Position numbers and translations under genes: made by a program. Positions 6,682-15,180 of a DNA stretch of 28,845 nucleotides are shown piece after piece; within the stretch, counting starts at the first letter, position 1; each line of letters starts with the position of its first letter. The notes under the pieces were generated by a model that saw nothing but the letters and a program-made list of their open reading frames with translations, was not told the DNA's origin and made no database searches. The DNA is taken from positions 1-28,845 of the forward strand of contig CABIXM010000033.1 in assembly GCA_902362725.1 (NCBI GenBank). The letters run 5' to 3'. Source of the stretch: Clostridiaceae bacterium. GTDB taxonomy: Bacteria; Bacillota; Clostridia; Lachnospirales; Lachnospiraceae.

Positions 6682-6762
6682 CTTCATTATCACAGAAGAC
6701 TCAAATCATCGGAATGAATTGCGAACTATGAAGAACAATAAAAGCCTTCTGTGATAATGAAG
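6682..6762. repeat. 81-bp unit with perfect 17-bp inverted repeats
   Basis: CTTCATTATCACAGAAG (6682-6698) is repeated perfectly inverted at 6746-6762 (CTTCTGTGATAATGAAG), separated by 47 nt with no coding capacity. It starts 7 bp outside the element end and lies downstream of the HEPN gene. It could be a small MITE-like insertion, a remnant of an IS, a target feature of the element, or a long 3' stem-loop. Confidence 0.6.
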
Positions 6763-6813
6763 AATGAAAGTCCCAGATACCTGGCCTGCCAGAACAGATA
6801 CCCTATATTCTCA

Positions 6814-7845
6814 TCATCGTTTTAATAACTCATGACGTTCATTGTCTTCATCATATTTAAAATATATACGCTTAATTTCACTTAATGTATTTAACAATCT
6901 ACGCTTAAACTCCAAGTGTATTCCAGGCAAAATATCATTAACTTTTACATTTAAAAAAAAGAAATGCTTTCTATTTTTCACCGTTGATAAATATCCCTGT
7001 TCCATATCGGGAAACAACATAAACCTTTCTGCCTCTATATAATTTTCCAAACGCACAAAAATCTTCGGATTCCGTTCCCATGTTCCATTATGTACTATTT
7101 CATTTCGAATAGCCTCTATATGACTAATAAAATCGCATTTTTCGTAAATAGTGTTTATCGTTTCATTAATCTGTAACTTCTTTCTTTTTCCCCACAACAC
7201 CTCCGTACTTTTTAATTTTTCATATGATTCAAACTCTGTTCGACGATATTGCATTTCATAACAAATTTTACACATTATATCCAAAATTGAATATGCTTTT
7301 GTAAAATATGTTTCTATATAAGAAGACACTCTGGTAGCGTCTGCCGACAGGATCATTATTGTTCCATTAGGATCTGTTAATTTTTTACAGGATTCATCTA
7401 ATTCAATTGTGGATATCGTCTTATAATAATTAATAAAGGCATCCTCCATCGCACACAATAAGTTTTGAACCGTTCCAATCAAAAATTGACAGTCAACCAA
7501 ATATAAATGTCTATATAAATTGGGAATATCAGCTTTTAATATCCAGTCACTGAACATATCCGCACTAATATCACAGTCAGAATCCTGTCCTGCACACTGA
7601 ACCCAAACTGGTAAAGATACCACTTCCTTATAATATTGCGCCGTATTCTTACAAAGCAAGTCTCTAAACAAATCATATAAATCAACCAACTGATTATCCA
7701 GCTCATATTTAATTGAATCATCTGGATAGATATACTTATTAACAACATTCTTTCCGTCAATTTCCTGTATAAAAAATCCAACATTGGCATCATCTATATA
7801 ATACGGATATTCTTCAAATATTCCGTTGCACAAATATGCCTTCAC
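6814..7845 (-). CDS. HEPN-like protein, possible defence gene
   Basis: 343 aa, cytosolic. No full-length family is recognised. The C-terminal half is helical and contains the HEPN ribonuclease signature R-x4-H in AIRNEIVHNGTW (Arg247, His252), preceded by helices SYIETYFTKAYSILDIMCK (about 175-193). The N-terminal half (about 1-120) is acidic with mixed strands and might be a sensor. GTG start at 7843-7845 with GGAGGGG upstream. It is AT-rich, alone between an IS66 end and the mobilizable element, and in the direction of the capsule operon. HEPN proteins with this motif are often RNases in abortive-infection or toxin systems; that function here is inferred, and it could also be a non-catalytic HEPN protein. 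Confidence 0.7.
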   Translation of the reverse strand: MKAYLCNGIFEEYPYYIDDANVGFFIQEIDGKNVVNKYIYPDDSIKYELDNQLVDLYDLFRDLLCKNTAQYYKEVVSLPVWVQCAGQDSDCDISADMFSDWILKADIPNLYRHLYLVDCQFLIGTVQNLLCAMEDAFINYYKTISTIELDESCKKLTDPNGTIMILSADATRVSSYIETYFTKAYSILDIMCKICYEMQYRRTEFESYEKLKSTEVLWGKRKKLQINETINTIYEKCDFISHIEAIRNEIVHNGTWERNPKIFVRLENYIEAERFMLFPDMEQGYLSTVKNRKHFFFLNVKVNDILPGIHLEFKRRLLNTLSEIKRIYFKYDEDNERHELLKR

Positions 7846-7861
7846 AGGCCCCTCCTTTTTC

Positions 7862-8350
7862 GTAAACGGCAGCTTCCAAGTACCTTGCTAACTATCCGGC
7901 CGCTTATGCGACCGGTCCATTTTTTCTCCGGTTTTCTGATATACTATGGTAGTGTCTTTGCCCAAGGTAAAAGCTCTGTCAGAAAATCACGATTCGTATC
8001 TTCCATGTATTTCGGAATCTCAGTCAACAGATATTCGAAATACTCATAGGGCTTCAGGTTATTCACTTTCGCGGATTCTGCTATGCTGTAGATGATTGTC
8101 GAGCTGTTCGCCCTATGGATAGCATCGATCATCTCCCAGTTTTTCTTGCCGATACAGAACCCGCGAATGGCACGTTCACTGACATTGTTATCGATAGAAA
8201 CATCCCCGTCTTCCAGAAATACTCTTAGATCTAATTTCTGGTTCAAAGCGTAAGTGAATGCTTCTTTCGCTTTTGAACTTTTTCCAACCTTATCCTTATA
8301 CTGTTTCAGGTATGAGAAGAAAGCCTCTACCAGTCGCTGAACCACCAACT
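7862..8350 (-). mobile_element. IS66-family remnant, 5'-truncated
   Basis: The 3' end of an IS66-type element. The outer end reads GTAAACGGCAG at 7862, fitting the 5'-GTAA terminus known for IS66 ends. It contains the last part of the transposase and then a hairpin CCGG.CGC-TTAT-GCG.CCGG (7896-7915) after the gene. The transposase N-terminal part and the accessory genes are missing; homology stops near 8350, only about 65 bp from the permease stop codon. Confidence 0.75.
7944..8348 (-). pseudogene. IS66 transposase (TnpC), C-terminal fragment
   Basis: 134 aa matching the end of IS66 DDE transposases: VEAFFSYLKQYKDK, AFTYALNQKLDLRVFLEDG, and the hallmark SIDNNVSERAIRGFCIGKKN carrying the catalytic Glu, then ANSSTIIYSIAESAKVNNL and the YFEYLLTEIP end. 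Full TnpC is about 500 aa, so three quarters of the protein, including two catalytic Asp residues, is gone. The open frame begins inside the domain with no RBS, so it is not expected to be active. Confidence 0.85.
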
Positions 8351-8414
8351 GACGGTGCTTGAATCATTCTCAGAAAAAATAGTGGTCAACTTCCCATCTT
8401 CCCTGTAAAATGCT

Positions 8415-9893
8415 TTATCCTTTGTATAACATCGGAATAACATATATTCCTAATGCAATTATTGTAACTATAATAGTGGCAACTTTCCAAATCCGATACT
8501 CCTTATCCATCTTTTCTTTCGTTATCATATCTGGTTCCTCAATTTCACCAATTTCCTCTTCAATTGTCTGCATATGGTATTCCTTATTATGCGAATATAC
8601 ATAATAGAATATAACGCATATTATCGTAACTACTCCAGCTGTAAATAAAGCAACCTTATCCGCAAAAACAAGCATAATACTATATATAACAATTGTAACA
8701 TAGCACCCTATTGTACCAAATGGTGCTTTATATGGTCTGTTCATATTTGGATATTTTTTTCGAAGTCCAATATATGACAGGCATCCAATCATGTAACAAA
8801 CAGCTAATGAAATTAATGACACGGATGCAATATAATCAATTGAGCCAGTTGCTATTAAAACAAAATTAATGACGCCAACCATAATAACCGCCACATACGG
8901 AGTTTTGTATTTTGAATGTATTTTTCCCAGAAATGAAGGTAACGCTCCATCCTCTGCCATTGTATATATATATCTAGCTGGTGCTGCAATTCCCGGATTA
9001 ATTGTTGAAAGATCGCCCCCAAAGGCTATTCCAATACATAAGAGAATAATCGGGAAACCTACTAATCCAACCGCTTTTAACCCTTCCGCATAAGGCGCAT
9101 CTGCAATTGCAAGAATATTATAAAATTTACTAGGCACAAGCCCTACCAAAAACCACTGAAACAATGCATTCAACGCAAACACCAAAAACACAGAAATTTT
9201 GAGTGCTCTTGGCAACGTATATTGTGGATATTTGGTTTCTGCTCCCATAGAAACACACGTTTCAAAACCTGTATAACACCACCATACAAGGCCAAATATA
9301 TACATTAGTTCTTTAAATGGTGGAAGACTATTTATTGCAATACCTCCAAAATATTCTACATGTATCTTAGGGATCATATATAAAAACCAACAGATCGAAC
9401 ATCCCCAAAAGAAGAACATAAATGCCGTTTGTGCTTTTCCTGACTGTTCTATTCCCCTAAAATTTAGTATCAAAAAAACAACAACTAATACACAGGCAAT
9501 TATACGTGAATCCAGCCAAGTGATATTAACTCCCAATTGTTCTAATAAAATTTTAAAGTAATTAGCAAATGCCAGCGTTTCTCCTGCGCCAATTGCTATA
9601 ACAGAGATAATGTAATGCCATCCTGCCATATTCGCCCACACTCTGTTCAAGCCACGTTTTGCGTAATTATATGTTCCTCCAGCACATGGCAATGCAGCTG
9701 ACATCTCACCATAAATAAGACATGGCCAAATAGAAATTAATAGGGCTACAAATGTAAATCCAATAATCCACGCCCCCACCAATCCTATCTGCGAAGAACC
9801 ACATGTAAACAATCCTACTCCTACAACTGTTCCTATGGTCATGCTAATCGCTTCTTTTAGCCCCAATACACGAATAAGTCTATTTTCTTCCAT
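8415..9893 (-). CDS. APC-family amino acid/amine permease
   Basis: About 492 aa integral membrane transporter with 12 predicted segments. The N-terminal EAISMTIGTVVGVGLF is the APC substrate-site helix, followed by GEMSAALPCAGGTYNYAKR and later RYIYTMAEDGALP. A hydrophilic acidic stretch (EEEIGEIEEPDM) lies before the last helix. The ATG at 9891-9893 starts one base after the upstream stop, with GAGGAG inside the upstream gene end; ATG 9900-9902 is an alternative. As last gene of the phosphoalcohol cassette it may import the amino-containing head-group precursor, taking the place of the DMT-type choline transporter LicB of other bacteria. The substrate is not deducible. Confidence 0.85.
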   Translation of the reverse strand: MEENRLIRVLGLKEAISMTIGTVVGVGLFTCGSSQIGLVGAWIIGFTFVALLISIWPCLIYGEMSAALPCAGGTYNYAKRGLNRVWANMAGWHYIISVIAIGAGETLAFANYFKILLEQLGVNITWLDSRIIACVLVVVFLILNFRGIEQSGKAQTAFMFFFWGCSICWFLYMIPKIHVEYFGGIAINSLPPFKELMYIFGLVWWCYTGFETCVSMGAETKYPQYTLPRALKISVFLVFALNALFQWFLVGLVPSKFYNILAIADAPYAEGLKAVGLVGFPIILLCIGIAFGGDLSTINPGIAAPARYIYTMAEDGALPSFLGKIHSKYKTPYVAVIMVGVINFVLIATGSIDYIASVSLISLAVCYMIGCLSYIGLRKKYPNMNRPYKAPFGTIGCYVTIVIYSIMLVFADKVALFTAGVVTIICVIFYYVYSHNKEYHMQTIEEEIGEIEEPDMITKEKMDKEYRIWKVATIIVTIIALGIYVIPMLYKG

Positions 9894-9894
9894 T

Positions 9895-11667
9895 TTAATC
9901 ATTCTCCTCAATATTTAGGGCATAATCAACATATTTTCCGGCCATCTCATGCCAATTCATAAGAGCTTCTCCCATAACAGCACCACATGACTCTCTATAC
10001 AATGCCCATACAAACCAATAATAAGCAATAATTGCCGTATACGCCATGAAATGGAAAAATCTTTTTTCCGTATATCTATCCTGTAAATATTCTTTTATAA
10101 ATCGCTCTGCTTCATCAAAATCATACATTGCATCTACGATATAATATCCCACATCAATACCTGGATCCGAATATCCAGAATATTCCCAATCAATGAGAAT
10201 CACTCTTCCATCTGGCTGTATCATCCAATTAGGCTTATACGTATCACCATGGCAAAAACACTTTTCAACTCCATCATTTATTGTCATTTTGTAAAGCCGA
10301 CCAATTTTTCTTTTTAATATTTCGTATTCATCAAAACAGTTGGGACTTTTTTCTCGCAATAGTTCCTCCATTTTTAACGCATCTTCCCATGGCTGCATTC
10401 CATAATCAAGTTTAATTCCTGATGAATGTAGCCTTCGTAGGACTTCCAATATCTTTTTAGAATCTTCAAACGAATTATAATCCGGTTCCCTGAATTCTGG
10501 AATAAAAACCGAAATTTTCCATCCTTCATTGATATCTGCATAGATATAAGTAGGATCTATTCCTATCTCTTTTGCCTTAATCAAAGACATCTTCTCATTT
10601 TTTCGGCTGATAATACTCTCTGTTCCGTCTCCAGGATGTCGATAAATATAATCTGTTCCATTTATTTCAAAAACAAAAGATGTATTTGTCATGCCTTCAC
10701 TAACATTACGAAAATTAACAATGTCTTCCTCATCACATCGAAAAACTAGTTTGATATTACGGATAATTTCACTATGTGTATGGCCAAGATATTGTGTATC
10801 AAACTTTCTTAAATCTTCAAAATAATCAAATTCATATATGTTCCCTGAAGAATATTCTTTAAAGTAAAATGGTGGTAAATTATTCAAATTATCTTTAACC
10901 ATCCATTCCCAAAAGCTATGATTATACTTTCCAACCTTTCTATCATCTTCCATCAGCTTTATAAATGCCTTTGAAAATTCTGCCGTCCAAAAAGAATGCC
11001 CTAATAAAACTCTACCTGACTTTCTATTCTTTTCCATTAAAGTAATTCGTTCATTTTCATCTGTATCCACATACATTTCATTTGTCTTTTCTAAAACACG
11101 CATACCGGCATAGAACGGCTGATACTCATATTGATTAAAAGGGTTTTCTGCAAAATAGCTGTCACTTACACAAATATAAGTATTTCTCAATTTATCTTTT
11201 GCCAAATACAAGCTCTCAATATTATTTTTTATATTAAAAGATTCATTTATGACAAAATTCACCCCATACTTATCTTCCAGATAGTAAAACATTTCTTTCT
11301 TGTAGCCAAGTACAATCGTTATATTCTTTATACCCGCATCTTGAAGCTGACAAATTTGTCTCTCAATTAATTTTTCTCCCTTTACTTCAAACAACCCCTT
11401 TGGTTGCTCTAATGCTAAAGGCATAAAACGAGTGGATGCCCCTGCAGCCAGAATCACAGCATTATTTACCCTGTAAGGCTCTAATGCTTCAATTCCTAGT
11501 TCTGTAATTTTAGAGTCACTCTGAGACACAAATCCAATTTTTATTAAGTTATTTAATGCTTCCTGGTCATGCAGTGACTTATTGCAATTTAAATCATAAG
11601 AACAACTTCCCCGTCCAATGCTCCCATTATAAAAGCTATTCAATATATGGAATTCGTTTCTCTTCAT
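9895..11667 (-). CDS. HTH - LicC-like nucleotidyltransferase - LicA-like kinase fusion
   Basis: 590 aa with three parts. 1-65 is a winged-helix-like domain ending ITELGIEALEPYRV. 68-300 is a CTP:phosphocholine cytidylyltransferase-like domain with AVILAAGASTR (70-80) and the EQPKGLFEV lysine (Lys90). 305-590 is a choline/ethanolamine-kinase-like domain with FCHGDTYKPNW (catalytic loop 471-481) and LIDWEYSGYSDPGIDVG (metal-binding Asp493). One chain could thus phosphorylate an alcohol and activate it as the CDP form. In pneumococcus LicA and LicC are separate proteins without an HTH. ATG follows GAGGTGAACAACGA. The exact alcohol (choline, ethanolamine or another) is unknown. Confidence 0.88.
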   Translation of the reverse strand: MKRNEFHILNSFYNGSIGRGSCSYDLNCNKSLHDQEALNNLIKIGFVSQSDSKITELGIEALEPYRVNNAVILAAGASTRFMPLALEQPKGLFEVKGEKLIERQICQLQDAGIKNITIVLGYKKEMFYYLEDKYGVNFVINESFNIKNNIESLYLAKDKLRNTYICVSDSYFAENPFNQYEYQPFYAGMRVLEKTNEMYVDTDENERITLMEKNRKSGRVLLGHSFWTAEFSKAFIKLMEDDRKVGKYNHSFWEWMVKDNLNNLPPFYFKEYSSGNIYEFDYFEDLRKFDTQYLGHTHSEIIRNIKLVFRCDEEDIVNFRNVSEGMTNTSFVFEINGTDYIYRHPGDGTESIISRKNEKMSLIKAKEIGIDPTYIYADINEGWKISVFIPEFREPDYNSFEDSKKILEVLRRLHSSGIKLDYGMQPWEDALKMEELLREKSPNCFDEYEILKRKIGRLYKMTINDGVEKCFCHGDTYKPNWMIQPDGRVILIDWEYSGYSDPGIDVGYYIVDAMYDFDEAERFIKEYLQDRYTEKRFFHFMAYTAIIAYYWFVWALYRESCGAVMGEALMNWHEMAGKYVDYALNIEEND

Positions 11668-11680
11668 TCGTTGTTCACCT

Positions 11681-13240
11681 CTATACCTTGTTCTTTGAAA
11701 TCAGCCCTCTAATCACTGCTTTAAAAACATTATTTTCCGCGGTTTTATATGTTTTTCCTGCGAGAATCAATTTCTGCACTTTAATTTTGCTTATCTCACC
11801 CGATGTATACGGATTTTCCGATAATATTACCATATCAGCAACTTTTCCGGCTTCCAATGAGCCTCGGGTTGTTTCATCGAAGCATGTATAATAGCCATTA
11901 TATGTACACATTCGTAATGCATCCTGAATACTGATTCTCTCTTCTTTATTTTTATTATTTACTGCTTTATCCATCCACATAATTGGATTTGGCAATGTAC
12001 ACGGCGCATCAGAACCAAATGAAATCGTAATATTATTATCTACAAAGGTTTTTAATGGATTCAGTTTTTTCGTTCTTTCTTTTCCCATAATACTTTCAAG
12101 ATAGGAATCCGGCTCCTGTTTCCAATCTATAAAAGCACTTTGAACAGGCATAAGAATCTGATATTTCTGACATATTTTAATGCCTTCTTCTGTCGGTAAA
12201 CAATCATGGATAATCCCGTGGCGATGATCTTTACGAGGATAATCATCCAATGCCGCTTTTAAAGCTCTTGTCGCCTGATCGAAGGCCTTATCTCCTATTG
12301 CATGCATTTCTATTTGCAGTCCGGCTCTGTTTGCCTGTTTACAAAATTCAATTACCTGATCATCCGAATAATAAAGTACTCCATCATGGCCATCCAAATA
12401 CGGGGCATTCATAGCTGCATCTTCCGAGCCAAAGCAGCCATCCAACGCACATTCAAAACAGCCACCTATTCTTGGCAATTTTCTTTTCTTTGCAACTTTG
12501 ATATTCATGGATTGTGGATAAACCCTCATTTGAAAACCATTTTTCAAAGACTTTGCAAATATTTTTTCCAGGGTAATATCCAAATTTGCTATAAAACCAA
12601 CACCACTAACAGTATGTAAAGATCCTATGCCTTGCGCAGCCATATAATCAATAGCTCTTTGCATATTTTTGAACAGCTCAATAATAGATATCGAATTCGT
12701 GATATAATTTGAACATTCAAAAAATGCTTCCTGATTCATTTCTCCCGTATCCGGATGATATCCTCTCAAACCTTTGAGCTTCACATCCAGCTTTTTCAGA
12801 AGTGGGGAATTAATAACACAGGCATGCCCATCATATTTTACAACCATAATCTCCTGCTCCGGACATACCTCATCTAATTCCTCGCGTGAAATCAACTTGC
12901 CTTCCCTTACGGAATAGGGAGAAGCACCAAATCCTATCAGTGTTTTCTTTTTCCTGTTTTTCTCAGCAAATTCTTTCACCATCTCCTTTATTTCTATGTT
13001 GCTATTGGCCTCCATTACGTTAAGACCTGCAAAAAAAGTCGAGAAAGATGCCATATGCTGATGTGTATCCACACAAGATGGCACCAACACACTTTTGCCA
13101 AGATTTATTACTTCCGCATTTTCATACTGTTCAGGAAGCTTATTTCCCACATATTCAATATAACCATTATCTTCAACAAGATAATCAAATACATCATTGT
13201 TCTTGTTTACCGTTAAAATTTTACCCTTATATACTCTCAT
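11681..13240 (-). CDS. YtcJ-like amidohydrolase (Amidohydro_3 type)
   Basis: 519 aa metal-dependent hydrolase of the TIM-barrel amidohydrolase superfamily. The metal motif VDTHQH (His60, His62) is present, with KYDGHACVIN, then EMHAIGDKAFDQA, HRHGIIHDC and FGSDAP, and the C-terminal GSLEAGKVADMVIL seen in this family. No signal peptide, so cytosolic. Known relatives hydrolyse N-acyl or N-formyl amines and similar bonds; the substrate here is unknown. It lies between the two LicC-type genes, 13 bp upstream of the fusion gene. It may release a free amine or aminoalcohol for activation, which would be an unusual supply step for a capsule locus. ATG has AGGAAG upstream. Confidence 0.85.
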   Translation of the reverse strand: MRVYKGKILTVNKNNDVFDYLVEDNGYIEYVGNKLPEQYENAEVINLGKSVLVPSCVDTHQHMASFSTFFAGLNVMEANSNIEIKEMVKEFAEKNRKKKTLIGFGASPYSVREGKLISREELDEVCPEQEIMVVKYDGHACVINSPLLKKLDVKLKGLRGYHPDTGEMNQEAFFECSNYITNSISIIELFKNMQRAIDYMAAQGIGSLHTVSGVGFIANLDITLEKIFAKSLKNGFQMRVYPQSMNIKVAKKRKLPRIGGCFECALDGCFGSEDAAMNAPYLDGHDGVLYYSDDQVIEFCKQANRAGLQIEMHAIGDKAFDQATRALKAALDDYPRKDHRHGIIHDCLPTEEGIKICQKYQILMPVQSAFIDWKQEPDSYLESIMGKERTKKLNPLKTFVDNNITISFGSDAPCTLPNPIMWMDKAVNNKNKEERISIQDALRMCTYNGYYTCFDETTRGSLEAGKVADMVILSENPYTSGEISKIKVQKLILAGKTYKTAENNVFKAVIRGLISKNKV

Positions 13241-13281
13241 AATGCTCTACTTCCTGCGTCCATGATACCTGTGTTCTAGGT

Positions 13282-14169
13282 CTATCTATAAGATTTGTCT
13301 AATTGTGCAAGTTCAAAATAATTATCTATTTCCATGATGTCCTGTTTCTTACATTGTCTTATTTCTACTTTATAGTTTTCCTTTTTTAATATCAGCGGAA
13401 CTTCCTCCCAGAAAACATCTTTATTTATTTTATAAATTTCAGTCCAGTCAGTCCTTAATTGTGCTGAATCTTCTGCTGTCCAATAAGAAATCCCGTAATA
13501 GTTATAGCAATATGTATTTCCTTTTTGATATTCTGAAATATATCCATCTTTAAGCCTGAAAGACCAATCGTCTGTTTCCAGTGAATAAGAACCCAAAATA
13601 TTAGAGGCATATTGATATTTTGCAATCACACCCGGATTTGTAATATACAGATCTGCTTCACATAAATAACAATTACTTATCTCATCCTTAGCAAAAATTG
13701 CTGAAGATATGTTATTTTCCTTATCGTACAAATCGTTATCTATAAAACGTACAAAAGGATACTTTTCCAGAATTTCATTAAACTTTTCTTTTTTGTAGCC
13801 TCTTACGATGGTAATATCTCTAATTCCAACATTAACCAGCGCATCCAATAACGTATCTATAATCCGCTTCCCATTAACCATTACCATCGGTTTCGGTCTG
13901 TCAGCGGTTGCCGGCATCATTCTTGAACCAAATCCGGCCGCCATAATAACGGCCTTTTTTACCCTATATGGTTCCAGCGCCTCCCTTCCTTTTTCTGTTA
14001 TATAGAATATTTCCTCTCCTTCCATATATCCGGCAGTTTTCGCATCCTGCAGACATTTAGAAACCATTGTGCCAGAAATCTTAACAGAGTCCGCAATTTC
14101 TCTGATTGTGTATTTTCCCTTCCCCTGCTTTTCTAAAAAACACAGTACTTCAAATAAATACCTGTCCAT
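13282..14169 (-). CDS. HTH - LicC-like nucleotidyltransferase
   Basis: About 295 aa. A winged-helix domain (first 65 residues: YTIREIADSVKISGTMVSKC) is joined through ITEKGREALEPYRVKKAV to a nucleotidyltransferase with MAAGFGSRMMPATADRPKPM (the G-x-G-S-R loop and catalytic Lys) and the acidic CEADLYITNPG metal site. It should transfer CMP (or another NMP) to a phosphorylated alcohol. It is clearly a paralogue of the 9895-11667 fusion, sharing the same linker, but has no kinase. ATG at 14167-14169 follows GTGAGG; a GTG start at 14184 is also possible. The HTH suggests added self-regulation. Confidence 0.85.
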   Translation of the reverse strand: MDRYLFEVLCFLEKQGKGKYTIREIADSVKISGTMVSKCLQDAKTAGYMEGEEIFYITEKGREALEPYRVKKAVIMAAGFGSRMMPATADRPKPMVMVNGKRIIDTLLDALVNVGIRDITIVRGYKKEKFNEILEKYPFVRFIDNDLYDKENNISSAIFAKDEISNCYLCEADLYITNPGVIAKYQYASNILGSYSLETDDWSFRLKDGYISEYQKGNTYCYNYYGISYWTAEDSAQLRTDWTEIYKINKDVFWEEVPLILKKENYKVEIRQCKKQDIMEIDNYFELAQLDKSYR

Positions 14170-14195
14170 ATATTGATTCCTCACATTCCCCTAAA

Positions 14196-15152
14196 TTAAA
14201 TCCAAAATTTTTCTTTGGGCACATGCATATCAACATCTACCAGCCCCTTTTTATCCTTTATCATCCGATAAATATTTGCTGCAAAATTAATGTCATGAAT
14301 TGAAACACCAATATTGTACGCCAATATTCTTTCCTTGTTATTTTCGCGGCCTGCAATCCTTCCATTTACTACATCTGTCATCTCACCGAATTTTCTGAAT
14401 TTATCAAAATTTTTAAAATGGCAAACATGGCCGTAATCATCCGCATATATCTTGTCAAAAAACAAATCACAATTTGTAAAACCACGTGTATGAACAGGAA
14501 CTACTAATACACCTTCATCAAAACACTCGTCCCTACAAAAATCTTTTCCAGAATACGTTACGCATGAAATAACTACTTCGGAGCCTTTTACCAACTCTTC
14601 AGGCGTATCTATATAATAAAAATGTAAATTACTATATTTTTCAAATCGTTTTGCAAAGTCAATTTCCTGTCCTTTATATTTCAATAGTTTTACTGTAAAA
14701 TCTCTGTCTTTAAAAATGCTTTCCAGTACCAACAAGGTTGCTCTTGCCGTATTACCGAGTCCCAGAATTGCTATTGTAGAAAAGTCTTTTTTTGCCAAAC
14801 GCTCAATAGAATGTGCTGCCACTGCGCCTGTCCGCATTGCTGTTATCCAATTTGCATCCATAAGCGCAAGGAATTCACCTGTAGTCATATTTAAAAACAT
14901 TAACTCGCTATCCAAACTGGGTTTTCTGTCTGGATAACGATTTACTACTTTTACACCACCAACATATCCAAGTTCTTTATCTGGAATGACACAGGGCATA
15001 ACATTGCAAAACTCACCCTCACCCAATGCCATACTGATCTTAGGGGGAAGCTTTGCTAAATTTTTATCTTTTATCATCTGTGAAACCCATTCATAGCATG
15101 TATACGGTTCAATATTTAATTTCTTTATATCATCAAAAGTAATATATTTCAT
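14196..15152 (-). CDS. ornithine cyclodeaminase / mu-crystallin family enzyme
   Basis: 318 aa NAD(P)-dependent enzyme. It has the family lysine in GYVGGVKVVNRYP (Lys68), ALMDANWITAMRTGAVAA (Asp99, Arg107, Thr108) and the Rossmann motif AILGLGNTARATL (GLGNTA in place of the usual GxGxQA). Members act as ornithine cyclodeaminases, amino-acid or ketimine reductases/dehydrogenases, or lysine cyclodeaminases. In a capsule operon it may form or reduce an imino/amino compound for polymer decoration; the substrate is not deducible. AAAGGAG lies ten bases before the ATG. It ends 11 bp before the HTH-LicC GTG and 26 bp before its ATG, so co-transcription is near certain. Confidence 0.85.
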   Translation of the reverse strand: MKYITFDDIKKLNIEPYTCYEWVSQMIKDKNLAKLPPKISMALGEGEFCNVMPCVIPDKELGYVGGVKVVNRYPDRKPSLDSELMFLNMTTGEFLALMDANWITAMRTGAVAAHSIERLAKKDFSTIAILGLGNTARATLLVLESIFKDRDFTVKLLKYKGQEIDFAKRFEKYSNLHFYYIDTPEELVKGSEVVISCVTYSGKDFCRDECFDEGVLVVPVHTRGFTNCDLFFDKIYADDYGHVCHFKNFDKFRKFGEMTDVVNGRIAGRENNKERILAYNIGVSIHDINFAANIYRMIKDKKGLVDVDMHVPKEKFWI

Positions 15153-15180
15153 CTTCGCCCACTCCTTTAATTACCTCAGC

